From UBA9642 sp964545585 (GTDB taxonomy: Archaea > Nanobdellota > Nanobdellia > Woesearchaeales > UBA9642), in contig CAZJFT010000018.1 in assembly GCA_964545585.1 (NCBI GenBank), forward strand, positions 1-20,718: a DNA stretch of 20,718 nucleotides. The letters run 5' to 3'. The notes under the pieces were generated by a model. It saw nothing but the letters and a program-made list of their open reading frames with translations, was not told where the DNA came from and searched no databases. How positions within the stretch are numbered: position 1 is the stretch's first letter; the number at the start of each line of letters is the position of its first letter. A program made the translations under genes and the position numbers. Of the stretch, positions 5,903 through 12,901 are shown piece after piece.

Positions 5903-6159
5903 ATTGGTTTGAAATATTGGTTTCGATTGCAGGAGTGGTCTTTTCGATTGGATACTTCCCTCAGGCATATAAGATAATTAAGAATAAATCTTCAAAGAAT
6001 ATTTCTATAGCAACTTATGCGATATTTAGTGTTTGTGCAACGATATGGTTGATATACGGTTTTGTCTCCAAATCCTGGACTATAATCTGGGGTTTCGTGT
6101 TCGGAGTCATAGGCGCATGGCTCGTGCTGATACTTTCAATAGTGTATAGGAAGAAATGA
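5899..6159 (+). CDS. SemiSWEET/PQ-loop family small transporter
   Basis: This 86-residue protein has three predicted membrane helices, at about residues 5-24, 36-57 and 62-83. A PQ motif sits at the end of helix 1 (GYFPQAYKI). It continues with KNISIATYAIFSVCATIWLIYGF, typical of SemiSWEET/MtN3 proteins. Such proteins dimerise to form a sugar-sized pore; the substrate here is unknown. Its ATG overlaps the ksgA stop (ATGA), so expression is probably coupled to ksgA, although no functional link is known to me. It converges on the cysteine desulfurase gene. Confidence 0.85.
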   Translation: MNWFEILVSIAGVVFSIGYFPQAYKIIKNKSSKNISIATYAIFSVCATIWLIYGFVSKSWTIIWGFVFGVIGAWLVLILSIVYRKK

Positions 6160-6175
6160 CTTTTTAATGAAAATA

Positions 6176-7351
6176 TCACTTCACTATTTCTCTAACTTTC
6201 TCAACAAAGATCTTCGCTTCTTCTTCTGTGTTGTAGAGATAGACTGATGCGCGCGCCGAGCCGTCTATCTTGTGGGCGTTATACCATGAATGGACGCAGT
6301 GTCTCCCGCTCCGTATCATTATGTTTGCGAAATTGTCTAACATGACTGACATCTCGTGATGGTTTATCTTTGAAGTGAAATTGAATATCCCTGAACGTAA
6401 AGAGGGATCTTGCGGGCCTATAATCTTAAGTGTATCCTTTAATCCGTCAGTCATTATCTTGTTCAACTTTATCTGATGATTCTCGATTTCATCAATATAT
6501 TTTTGCAGGTATTTCACTGCCTCTCCTAATCCTATGAATCCTGCGTAGTCCTGCAGTCCCGCTTCGAACCTGTGTGGTATGTCTTCGAATTCCACTTCAT
6601 CATAGAATGTGTCTACCACCGTGTCGCCGCCCGTGTTATAATTGGAAAGTTTTCTCAAGAGCTCTTGTTTTCCATATAATATTCCTGTTCCTGTAGGGCC
6701 AAGTGCCTTGTGTCCAGAGAATGCGATGAAATCCACATCAAGCTTTTTTACATCTATTGGCGAGTGCGGGACAGATTGTGCTGCATCAAGCATCACTAGC
6801 GCGTTATTTTCATGTGCAATCTTTATTATATTCTTTGCATCTGTAGTCGTTCCGTCCATGTTTGATGTATGGACTGTGCTTATGATTATTTTCTTGTCCT
6901 TATTGTTGGAGAATAACTCTTTTAATTGCTCTTCTACGCTTTTCTCTTGGATGTGTGTATATACTATCTCTTTGTTTTTTCCTGATTGCATCCACGGGAC
7001 ATGATTTGAGTTGTGCTCCTTGTCTGTCGTTATTATCATGTCATACTCAAGCGTCTTCGCTACAAGATTTATCGCTTCTGTTGTGTTCCTTGTGAATATA
7101 ACTTCTTTATCTTCCCGTGCATTGATGAACTTTCTTATTGTTGTCCTGGCATTGTTGTATTCATCAGACGCTCTTTTACCTAATCTATGATTGCTTCTTC
7201 CAACACATGCAGGATATTCATTATAGTATTCTGCAAGCTTTTCAACAACTTGCCTTGGTTTCAATGACATGCAAGCATTGTCGAAGTATATTATTGGCTT
7301 CTTAGAATTATTCAATAAAGGGAAATCCTCTCTAACCTTATTGACGTTCAT
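6176..7351 (-). CDS. sufS: Cysteine desulfurase (SufS/CsdA type)
   Basis: This is a PLP enzyme of the class V aminotransferase fold that takes sulfur from cysteine as an enzyme persulfide for Fe-S clusters and other thio-compounds. The 391 residues are close to the family length. Visible features are YFDNACMSLKP at the start, TEAINLVA, TTDKEHNSNHVPW (H113), LDAAQSVPH (D189, Q192), SGHKALGPTGTGILYG (PLP lysine K215) and RSGRHCVH with catalytic Cys at about 352. The RxGxHC form is that of the SufS group rather than IscS. No SufB/C/D or scaffold gene is in the window. The TATA box at 7372-7381 predicts a leaderless mRNA. Confidence 0.93.
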   Translation of the reverse strand: MNVNKVREDFPLLNNSKKPIIYFDNACMSLKPRQVVEKLAEYYNEYPACVGRSNHRLGKRASDEYNNARTTIRKFINAREDKEVIFTRNTTEAINLVAKTLEYDMIITTDKEHNSNHVPWMQSGKNKEIVYTHIQEKSVEEQLKELFSNNKDKKIIISTVHTSNMDGTTTDAKNIIKIAHENNALVMLDAAQSVPHSPIDVKKLDVDFIAFSGHKALGPTGTGILYGKQELLRKLSNYNTGGDTVVDTFYDEVEFEDIPHRFEAGLQDYAGFIGLGEAVKYLQKYIDEIENHQIKLNKIMTDGLKDTLKIIGPQDPSLRSGIFNFTSKINHHEMSVMLDNFANIMIRSGRHCVHSWYNAHKIDGSARASVYLYNTEEEAKIFVEKVREIVK

Positions 7352-7371
7352 AAAATAAAAAATATTAAAGA

Positions 7372-7381
7372 ACTTTATATG
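7372..7381 (-). promoter_or_regulatory. TATA box of the cysteine desulfurase gene
   Basis: CATATAAAGT on the minus strand is centred 26 bp before the ATG at 7351, giving a leaderless transcript. Confidence 0.6.
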
Positions 7382-7409
7382 TTTTGTGGAATATTCCTAT
7401 CCTACAAGA

Positions 7410-7850
7410 TTATTCTATCAGATGGCTGTCGCTGTATATCCTTTGCTCTAGATTCTTTTTATTGAAATATGTCTTTAGGCCGTCTAATGTGTGCTCTCCG
7501 AACTTTAATGTATGCTGCCCTGCAGAATATGGTTTTACATTCATATTTAAGATGTATTCCTGATTTGTAGACAGAACATTGTTTGATCTCACTAATGCTA
7601 TCTTGAAATCGTATAGTTTTCCTGAATCGTATAGTTCTATTATGTTCTGCAATTGCTTCTGGTATTGAGGACCTGCTCTGGATAGTACTAATGGCCTGTA
7701 TTTCTCCACTAACAATGCATCCATTACCATGTCTAGATTATCTGGACTGATGTATAGTGTTGGTGTTTTTTCAGTATTTTTCTTAGTATCTATCTGTGGT
7801 TTTCCTTTTAATATTATTTTTGGTTTATCGTTTTGTTCGTCGTTTTCCAT
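7410..7850 (-). CDS. Unrecognised 146-residue protein
   Basis: I do not recognise this protein. It has a charged, low-complexity start (MENDEQNDKPKIILKGKPQ), then a compact domain from about residue 30 (PTLYISPDNLDMVMDALLVEK onward). There is no membrane segment and no cysteine pair. It is likely cytosolic. The frame can be extended 18 codons to a TTG, but a good TATA box (7871-7880) lies inside that extension at the exact 26-bp distance from ATG 7850, so I use the shorter form. It lies between the thioredoxin-like pair and the cysteine desulfurase gene, in the same direction but with its own promoter. Confidence 0.75.
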   Translation of the reverse strand: MENDEQNDKPKIILKGKPQIDTKKNTEKTPTLYISPDNLDMVMDALLVEKYRPLVLSRAGPQYQKQLQNIIELYDSGKLYDFKIALVRSNNVLSTNQEYILNMNVKPYSAGQHTLKFGEHTLDGLKTYFNKKNLEQRIYSDSHLIE

Positions 7851-7870
7851 GTTCTTGCAAATTCTTACTT

Positions 7871-7880
7871 GTTTATAAAC
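7871..7880 (-). promoter_or_regulatory. TATA box of the 7410-7850 gene
   Basis: GTTTATAAAC, itself palindromic, is centred 26 bp before ATG 7850 on the minus strand. Confidence 0.6.
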
Positions 7881-7943
7881 TTTTCGATTTATGACTACTG
7901 TCAAGTGACTATATTTTTAGAATTATTTATGTTAGTGCTGTTT

Positions 7944-8924
7944 TCAACCGAACATTCTTTCCCAGAAATTCAATCCTAATTCTTTATCGATCACTTTCTT
8001 GAATTCCTTGAAATCCTTCGCCCCGACTATCGTCTGATTATTAATGAAAAATGTTGGCGTCACGGTAATGCCTGCATCTAAACCTGATTGATAATTCTTA
8101 TTAACTAAATCCTTATATTTCTCCTCATCAAGGCATTCCTTGAACTTCTGCCCATCAAGACCTACTTCTTGCGCGTATATCAATAGGTCATCATAATACT
8201 GCTTCGGCTGATTTGCAAACAGATATTCGCGGTATTCCCAATATTTTTCTTCATCACAAGCGCAATGAGATGCTTCAGATGCAAGCAATGCATTATCATG
8301 CGTCAGCGTCAGTGGGAAATCCATGTATACGAACAATATCTTGTCGCCATAATGCTCGATTATCCTCTGAACTGTAGGCTCGACTAATTTAGTGTAATGG
8401 CACGAATAGCATCCGAATTCTATGATAACGACTTTTGCATCAGGGCTTCCCTTCACCGATCCAGGATCCAATTCCAGGATGTGTGAGATTGATGGCGGAG
8501 TCAATGTCTTATTCTGATGCAATCCAGGTACAGCACATATCTCTGGGCTGCCAGTCTCTACAGGCTTATTCGTCCCCATCGGATCAAATATGCAGAATTG
8601 GTCACTGTTTTCTCCATTACAGTTTCCATACATTGCATAGAAATACAATCCTTGACCCACAAAAAACAATGTAAGTAAAGTCAATATAAGAAATATCCAT
8701 GAAAACGTTTCGAAATGCCTATAGACGGCCCTCCCTAATGAAGGGTTTATCTTCAAGAATTTTCCCGTAATCTCTGCCTTCAATCTTTGGTCTAGGCCAG
8801 TATCACACTTCCTTAAAGTGATCTTCTTGAATACGCAATTCATCGCTTCCTTAGCGATCACCCTATATTTAGCAGAAAAAATACCTAAAATGCCGAAAAC
8901 GATCAATGCGATGATGCAAATCAT
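7944..8924 (-). CDS. Membrane-anchored DsbA-like thiol oxidoreductase (CYSC active site)
   Basis: The 326-residue protein has two membrane segments, at about residues 1-18 and 74-98, joined by a basic loop, so the C-terminal domain is probably outside the cell membrane. That domain (about 162-320) is DsbA-like. It contains KVVIIEFGCYSCHYTK with a C172-x-x-C175 active site, an inserted helical region, and VTPTFFINN with the cis-proline opposite the active site. Extra cysteines occur at 30, 40, 101, 111, 130, 221, 223 and 264. It likely makes or isomerises disulfides in secreted proteins. It starts 49 bases after the upstream thioredoxin-like gene with a GTGAT Shine-Dalgarno-like element, so the two probably form an operon. 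No VKOR or DsbB partner is in the window. Confidence 0.87.
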   Translation of the reverse strand: MICIIALIVFGILGIFSAKYRVIAKEAMNCVFKKITLRKCDTGLDQRLKAEITGKFLKINPSLGRAVYRHFETFSWIFLILTLLTLFFVGQGLYFYAMYGNCNGENSDQFCIFDPMGTNKPVETGSPEICAVPGLHQNKTLTPPSISHILELDPGSVKGSPDAKVVIIEFGCYSCHYTKLVEPTVQRIIEHYGDKILFVYMDFPLTLTHDNALLASEASHCACDEEKYWEYREYLFANQPKQYYDDLLIYAQEVGLDGQKFKECLDEEKYKDLVNKNYQSGLDAGITVTPTFFINNQTIVGAKDFKEFKKVIDKELGLNFWERMFG

Positions 8925-8973
8925 TATATCACTTCATGAAAAGAATAAAAGAAATAATAAAAAAGTTTCGGAT

Positions 8974-10086
8974 TTACACTCCGCATCCCGCGGCAGTCGC
9001 TGCTGCTGTTGAGTCATAGCCGAATCCTGGCCCCGGGCTTACTGCGCTCAATTGAGTATTGCACTCTTCTGGCTTATCAGTGAACGCATTGCATATCGCT
9101 GCGAGATAACTTGCAGAATCCCTTCCTGAACTTACTGTGACCCCATTGATGACTAATGTAGGGCTTCCGCCGACGCCATATTTAGTGTTCAATTCCTTGT
9201 CTGTGTTGAACAATGGGAACCTTCCAGACAACCATGATGATTGATCCTTCAAGTTCTTTGTCACATCAAACTCTTCATCTGCAGCTTCATAGCATGAATC
9301 CATCTTTGCCTCATTTACGCCAGTAAGCTCCCTGCAATCCTCTGAATGTGCTGCTGAGCCACCGTCTGTAGCGTTAAGGAAGCATGCAAGATATTTCAAG
9401 TATACATCAGGCTGCTCCTTCTGTATACAATATTGTCTCAATTGCTCTTCTACCTCTCCTACTGATGGATGCATTGCATAATACACGAATCTCACTTTGA
9501 AGTCTACCTTGTCACCAAGTGTCCTCACTGCTGGCAACATTCCTTTCTCTGCCTGTGTTCCGTATGGGCAATGGCTCATGACGAAAAGCTCAACCTGAGG
9601 CTTGTCTGTCTGTGGAACATTAGTCTGTGCAGGCGGTTGTGCCTCACTAGGTGTTCCTGCCTCTTCTGTCATATCGATAGCTGAAGGGAACAATAATTTA
9701 CCGTCCTTTGTCGCATAACTGTCATATGGTCTTCCTGCGACAGTCAATTTCATCGAATATATGTTGCCCTCATCAGTTATAGAATCAACGCTCACAGTCT
9801 GCCCGGGCAGTATCTGCCCAAGATATGCAATGGTTTTTGTCTTCAGTTCTTCTTCAGAGACTCCTCCACCGCCGCCTCCTGTGCCAGAGAATCCTCCCAT
9901 AAATAGGCTTATTATTAGCGCAATCAATAATACCAATGAAACAACACCAAGTGTCCATGCTGCAACTTCATATTTTTTCTGACTCTTGTGTGTCTTATGC
10001 TCTATATATTGCTTATGCGCATGTTCTTTATGAGAATGCTTTGTTTGTTTTTTTGGTGTTTCATCACCAGACATATCTTCTTCCAT
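8974..10086 (-). CDS. Membrane-anchored thioredoxin-fold protein with CPYG site
   Basis: The 370 residues divide clearly. The N-terminus is cytosolic and His/Lys-rich (about 1-38), and one membrane helix spans about 41-66. A glycine-rich linker, a small domain of about 75-140 and a Pro/Thr-rich linker follow. A thioredoxin-fold domain begins at about 165 (VELFVMSHCPYGTQAEKG) and contains a GGSPTLVING cis-proline loop near 309. The usual second active-site cysteine is replaced by glycine (C173-P-Y-G176). Other cysteines are at 220, 235, 251, 265, 332, 342 and, three residues from the end, 368. It resembles GILT-like or DsbA-like proteins. A GGTGA Shine-Dalgarno sequence lies four bases before the ATG. 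It probably heads an operon with the next gene. Confidence 0.83.
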   Translation of the reverse strand: MEEDMSGDETPKKQTKHSHKEHAHKQYIEHKTHKSQKKYEVAAWTLGVVSLVLLIALIISLFMGGFSGTGGGGGGVSEEELKTKTIAYLGQILPGQTVSVDSITDEGNIYSMKLTVAGRPYDSYATKDGKLLFPSAIDMTEEAGTPSEAQPPAQTNVPQTDKPQVELFVMSHCPYGTQAEKGMLPAVRTLGDKVDFKVRFVYYAMHPSVGEVEEQLRQYCIQKEQPDVYLKYLACFLNATDGGSAAHSEDCRELTGVNEAKMDSCYEAADEEFDVTKNLKDQSSWLSGRFPLFNTDKELNTKYGVGGSPTLVINGVTVSSGRDSASYLAAICNAFTDKPEECNTQLSAVSPGPGFGYDSTAAATAAGCGV

Positions 10087-10116
10087 ATAATCACCCCGAC
10101 AGAGTATAATGGTTTA

Positions 10117-10127
10117 CTTTTTATACC
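10117..10127 (-). promoter_or_regulatory. TATA box of the thioredoxin-like operon
   Basis: GTATAAAAAG on the minus strand places the start near 10096, about 10 bases before the ATG at 10086. That leaves room for the GGTGA element. Confidence 0.5.
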
Positions 10128-10152
10128 CCCTTCAGATAACTATTTATGGACT

Positions 10153-10206
10153 ATTTATATATTTTGTGAAATTTTGCACTCAATGTCGATTCAATTATCA
10201 CGATGA
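10153..10206 (+). other. Orphan TATA-like element with a 7-codon frame
   Basis: ATTTATATATTTT (10153-10164) is followed at the leaderless distance by ATG 10183, which opens the frame MSIQLSR and then TGA. The element could instead be a second, upstream TATA for the minus-strand thioredoxin-like operon. The rest of the 161-bp spacer holds only the promoters of its two flanking genes. Confidence 0.25.
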
Positions 10207-10216
10207 TTTTTGATAA

Positions 10217-10226
10217 AATTTAAAAA
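10217..10226 (+). promoter_or_regulatory. TATA box of the 10248-11051 gene
   Basis: An AATTTAAAA element is centred 26 bp before ATG 10248, consistent with a leaderless transcript. Confidence 0.5.
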
Positions 10227-10247
10227 CGGACCCTCCAGCGTAATAAT

Positions 10248-11051
10248 ATGTTCGATACATTAAAGAAATCATATGGGTCAAGCTCATTCAAGAAAAGCCT
10301 TATCGCGGTAAAGACAAGGCCTCTGCTACTCTTGTATATAATATTGTTGGATGCAGGGTTTTTCGTTGTGTTCTATCTATTGAACCTGGTGCTTAATGCA
10401 TTTATTCCGGAGAATCCTGAGATTGCGATGGCACTGAACAGCCAATCAATGTTCTTCATAGTCATGCTGTTATTGTCAATACTTTATTTTGTAATAATAA
10501 TATTGGTCTATTCGCTTTTTAACCTTATAATATTAGGAAATATAAGAAAGATGTCACATAAGTATTCCCATGATTTCAGCCTGTTCAAGAACATGTTCAT
10601 GTTAAACTTGTTGCTTTTCTTGATTTTCTTCATATTGCTTTCTTTGTTCAATTACCTTACTATACTCATAGTTAACAAGCCCATTTGGTTGGCTGCGATA
10701 GTATTCATATTAGTGTTCTTGATATTGATATTATCTTATGCATTCCATAATTTCAGCCATTCAGCATTCATATTAGGCCATAAGATGAGAGATATAGTCA
10801 AGAAGGCATTCAAGAACACTTTCTCTAAAGCTTATCTCGGGATAATAACGTTCAGTGTAACATTCATGATAATATATTTTGGCCTATATGTAATTTTAGG
10901 GCTGATAATAGATGGTTTCATACTGGCCAATTATGATACATTCATAAACACTTCAAGCATAATCACTCTGATAATTGCTTATGTGCTGTTCACATTCAAT
11001 AGGGTTTATTTCTTCTTCATCGCTGAAAGAAAGATTGGCAAGGCGAAATAG
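10248..11051 (+). CDS. Unrecognised six-helix membrane protein
   Basis: I cannot name this 267-residue protein. Six strongly hydrophobic segments are visible, at about residues 26-50, 67-97, 112-137, 143-170, 195-226 and 236-258. The N-terminus (MFDTLKKSYGSSSFKKS) and the short loops (for example RKMSHKYSHD and HKMRDIVKKAFKN) are basic, suggesting cytosolic ends. There is no ATP-binding motif and no recognisable transporter signature. It is divergent from the thioredoxin-like operon and convergent with the epimerase gene, six bases away. ATG 10248 is supported by a TATA box 26 bp upstream. Confidence 0.8.
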   Translation: MFDTLKKSYGSSSFKKSLIAVKTRPLLLLYIILLDAGFFVVFYLLNLVLNAFIPENPEIAMALNSQSMFFIVMLLLSILYFVIIILVYSLFNLIILGNIRKMSHKYSHDFSLFKNMFMLNLLLFLIFFILLSLFNYLTILIVNKPIWLAAIVFILVFLILILSYAFHNFSHSAFILGHKMRDIVKKAFKNTFSKAYLGIITFSVTFMIIYFGLYVILGLIIDGFILANYDTFINTSSIITLIIAYVLFTFNRVYFFFIAERKIGKAK

Positions 11052-11056
11052 GATTA

Positions 11057-11695
11057 TTATTTGTCCTTGAAGAATCCCGTACCCATTACCAATATGTCTA
11101 CGCCTGCTTCGATGCATCTTTCCATGTTCTTGTTGTTTATTCCGCCATCAACTGCTATGGCAAAGTTCAGTTTCTTCTTCTTTCTTAAGTCATTAAGTTT
11201 TCTTATCTTTCTTATTGAATGTTCAATGAACTCTTGACCTGGCAATCCAGGATAGACAGACATGACAAGCACAAGATTTAGCTGGTCTATATATTTTATA
11301 TCTTCAATATGTGTGTCCGGGCTTATGCTTATCCCTACTAATTTCTTGTTCTTTTTCAAGAAATCTATGGTTTTTTGGAAATCATGCTTCAATACTTCAT
11401 TATGCATTATGAACATGTCAGCCAAATGAAAATAATCCTTTATGTACTTCTTATAGTTCAGGACCATCAGGTGTGCTTCCTTCTTCTTGTCACACTTGAT
11501 CTTTCTTATCAATGCAGGAGTGAATGTTTTTGATTTTATGAAACTTCCGTCTCCTATATCCAGATGCAATATATCGAAATCCTTATCTCTCTCTTTCAAT
11601 GCAGAATTTATATTATCTATAAGCTTATCATTGCTTAGCTTGTTTTTTTTAGCCTCAAAATAGAAGCTCAATATCGAGACTGAAACGCGTGCCAT
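11057..11695 (-). CDS. rpe: Ribulose-phosphate 3-epimerase
   Basis: This TIM-barrel enzyme interconverts ribulose-5-phosphate and xylulose-5-phosphate, the latter a transketolase substrate. The 212-residue product has the N-terminal strand VSVSILSF, the metal-binding H44-x-D46 in DILHLDIGDG, H75 in EAHLMV, the MSVYPGLPGQ loop, and D183 in IAVDGGIN with the GTGFF phosphate site near the C-terminus. The usual FVPN after the HxDxxDG motif is replaced, so it is a diverged member. An AATTAATAAA TATA-like element lies about 30 bp before the ATG. The genes for ribose-5-phosphate isomerase and transketolase are close by, which supports the role. Confidence 0.88.
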   Translation of the reverse strand: MARVSVSILSFYFEAKKNKLSNDKLIDNINSALKERDKDFDILHLDIGDGSFIKSKTFTPALIRKIKCDKKKEAHLMVLNYKKYIKDYFHLADMFIMHNEVLKHDFQKTIDFLKKNKKLVGISISPDTHIEDIKYIDQLNLVLVMSVYPGLPGQEFIEHSIRKIRKLNDLRKKKKLNFAIAVDGGINNKNMERCIEAGVDILVMGTGFFKDK

Positions 11696-11745
11696 GACAT
11701 TTTTCTATCTATATGTGTTTATTAATTTTATCTAACTTTCAGAAA

Positions 11746-11755
11746 CTTTTTATAT
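11746..11755 (+). promoter_or_regulatory. TATA box of rpiB
   Basis: CTTTTTATAT is centred 26 bp before ATG 11776, predicting a leaderless mRNA. Confidence 0.6.
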
Positions 11756-11775
11756 CTGCGGTTTAAAGGAAAAGC

Positions 11776-12198
11776 ATGAAGCACATCCAAGGATTTATAG
11801 CGGCAGACCATAGGGGATTCTGGCTTAAGGATTACTTGAAGAGAAAACATCCTCTTATAGATTTAGGGACATTTGATGATGTAAAGAAAGTAGATTACCC
11901 TGATTATGCAAAGAAGCTTTGTTCATTTGTCAAGAAAGAGGATTCGAAGGGTATATTGATATGTGGTACGGGCATAGGCATGAGTATCGCAGCGAACAGG
12001 TATAGGGGCATAAGGGCAGCGCTTTGCAGGGATGTGAAGGATGCAGAGATGGCACGCAAGCATAATGATGCGAATGTTTTGGCCCTCGCAGGCGATTTCA
12101 TTAAGGGTGATCAGGCAGTTAAGATTGTAGAGACCTTCTTCAAGACAGAATTCTCCAAAGAGCAAAGACACAAGAACAGAATAAAGAAGATGGGATGA
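11776..12198 (+). CDS. rpiB: Ribose-5-phosphate isomerase B (RpiB/LacAB family)
   Basis: This enzyme interconverts ribose-5-phosphate and ribulose-5-phosphate. The 140-residue product matches the RpiB family rather than RpiA, which is the commoner archaeal type. It shows IAADHRGFWLKDYL (D11, H12), VDYPDYAKK, GILICGTGIGMSIAANRYRGIRAAL with the catalytic-base cysteine C64 and the phosphate loop, and ARKHNDANVLALAG (H97). The tail is basic. It is divergent from rpe, with 80 bp between them, so the pair may share a control region. Together they link ribulose-5-phosphate to both ribose-5-phosphate and xylulose-5-phosphate. Confidence 0.93.
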   Translation: MKHIQGFIAADHRGFWLKDYLKRKHPLIDLGTFDDVKKVDYPDYAKKLCSFVKKEDSKGILICGTGIGMSIAANRYRGIRAALCRDVKDAEMARKHNDANVLALAGDFIKGDQAVKIVETFFKTEFSKEQRHKNRIKKMG

Positions 12199-12237
12199 AA
12201 ATATGTTTCTCTTATGTTGTTTGAAGCTATAGTAATA

Positions 12238-12250
12238 TTTTTAAATATAT
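12238..12250 (+). promoter_or_regulatory. TATA box of the 12269-12901 gene
   Basis: TTTTTAAATATAT is centred about 26 bp before ATG 12269. Confidence 0.55.
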
Positions 12251-12268
12251 GGCGCTAATATTTGTTTT

Positions 12269-12901
12269 ATGAACAAGATAGTTATGTGGATTCTCATAGT
12301 TCTAGGTTCTCTTCTATTTTTAGGGTTTGTTTTTGGTTTTGTAAGAAGTCAGTTTACTGAAATTAAAAAACCAGCCATTTATCTTTATCCTGAAAACGAT
12401 ATGGACGTAAATGTGCGTTTAACAATTAATGGCAAATTAACCATCACCGACCCTATATACGTTGATGGTTGGAATGTTTATGCAACGACCGATGGAAAAA
12501 TACTTTATAATGCTAAACAATATGATTATTTGTTTTATGAGGCAAGTCTTAAAGGGATATCTATTCCAGAAGAAGGGTGGGTTGTCGCATACGATGAATT
12601 AGATGGATGGTTTGATATATATTTAGTAAAATTAGGATTGAATGATAAAGAAACGAATCAATTCAAAGAGTATTGGATGAATGAACTACCAAAAAAAGAA
12701 TTTTATGAGATACATTTATTGAGTGATGAATTTTTAGAGAATAATATGATACTTGATGTTTATCCGGCACCGGATTCGGTCATACGTGTTAATTTATGTT
12801 TCAAAGGTTTAAATTATGAGAAAAAAATAGTTGAACCAAATATCATAACTCCTGAAAGAAAAGGGTTCACTGTTGTTGAATGGGGCGGGGCGCTTATCTA
12901 A
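12269..12901 (+). CDS. Membrane-anchored surface protein of a widespread uncharacterised family
   Basis: The 210-residue protein starts with an uncleaved-looking membrane anchor (about residues 3-25) and continues as an external, mostly beta-rich domain. The pattern KKPAIYLYPEND, then GKLTITDPIY, DGWNVYA, YDYLFYE, EEGWVV, a YW segment and a GFTVVEWGG end recalls a family of uncharacterised surface or lipoprotein-like proteins that I associate mainly with bacteria, including small-genome lineages. No enzymatic motif is evident. Its codons include CGT arginines and many AAA/TTA, and it looks more AT-rich than the neighbours, which would fit transfer from elsewhere; I have not measured this. It overlaps the convergent transketolase gene by four bases and interrupts the pentose phosphate cluster. 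Confidence 0.78.
   Translation: MNKIVMWILIVLGSLLFLGFVFGFVRSQFTEIKKPAIYLYPENDMDVNVRLTINGKLTITDPIYVDGWNVYATTDGKILYNAKQYDYLFYEASLKGISIPEEGWVVAYDELDGWFDIYLVKLGLNDKETNQFKEYWMNELPKKEFYEIHLLSDEFLENNMILDVYPAPDSVIRVNLCFKGLNYEKKIVEPNIITPERKGFTVVEWGGALI

Noticed and set aside
7848..7904. An 18-residue N-terminal extension of the 7410-7850 gene
   Set aside because: It starts at a TTG and contains the TATA box that serves the downstream ATG.
7955..7970. Copies of accgaacat near 7957 and 12914, matching one arm of the 4651-4674 repeat
   Set aside because: Both lie in the coding ends of genes, where the codons spell MFG, and no second arm is present, so they look coincidental.
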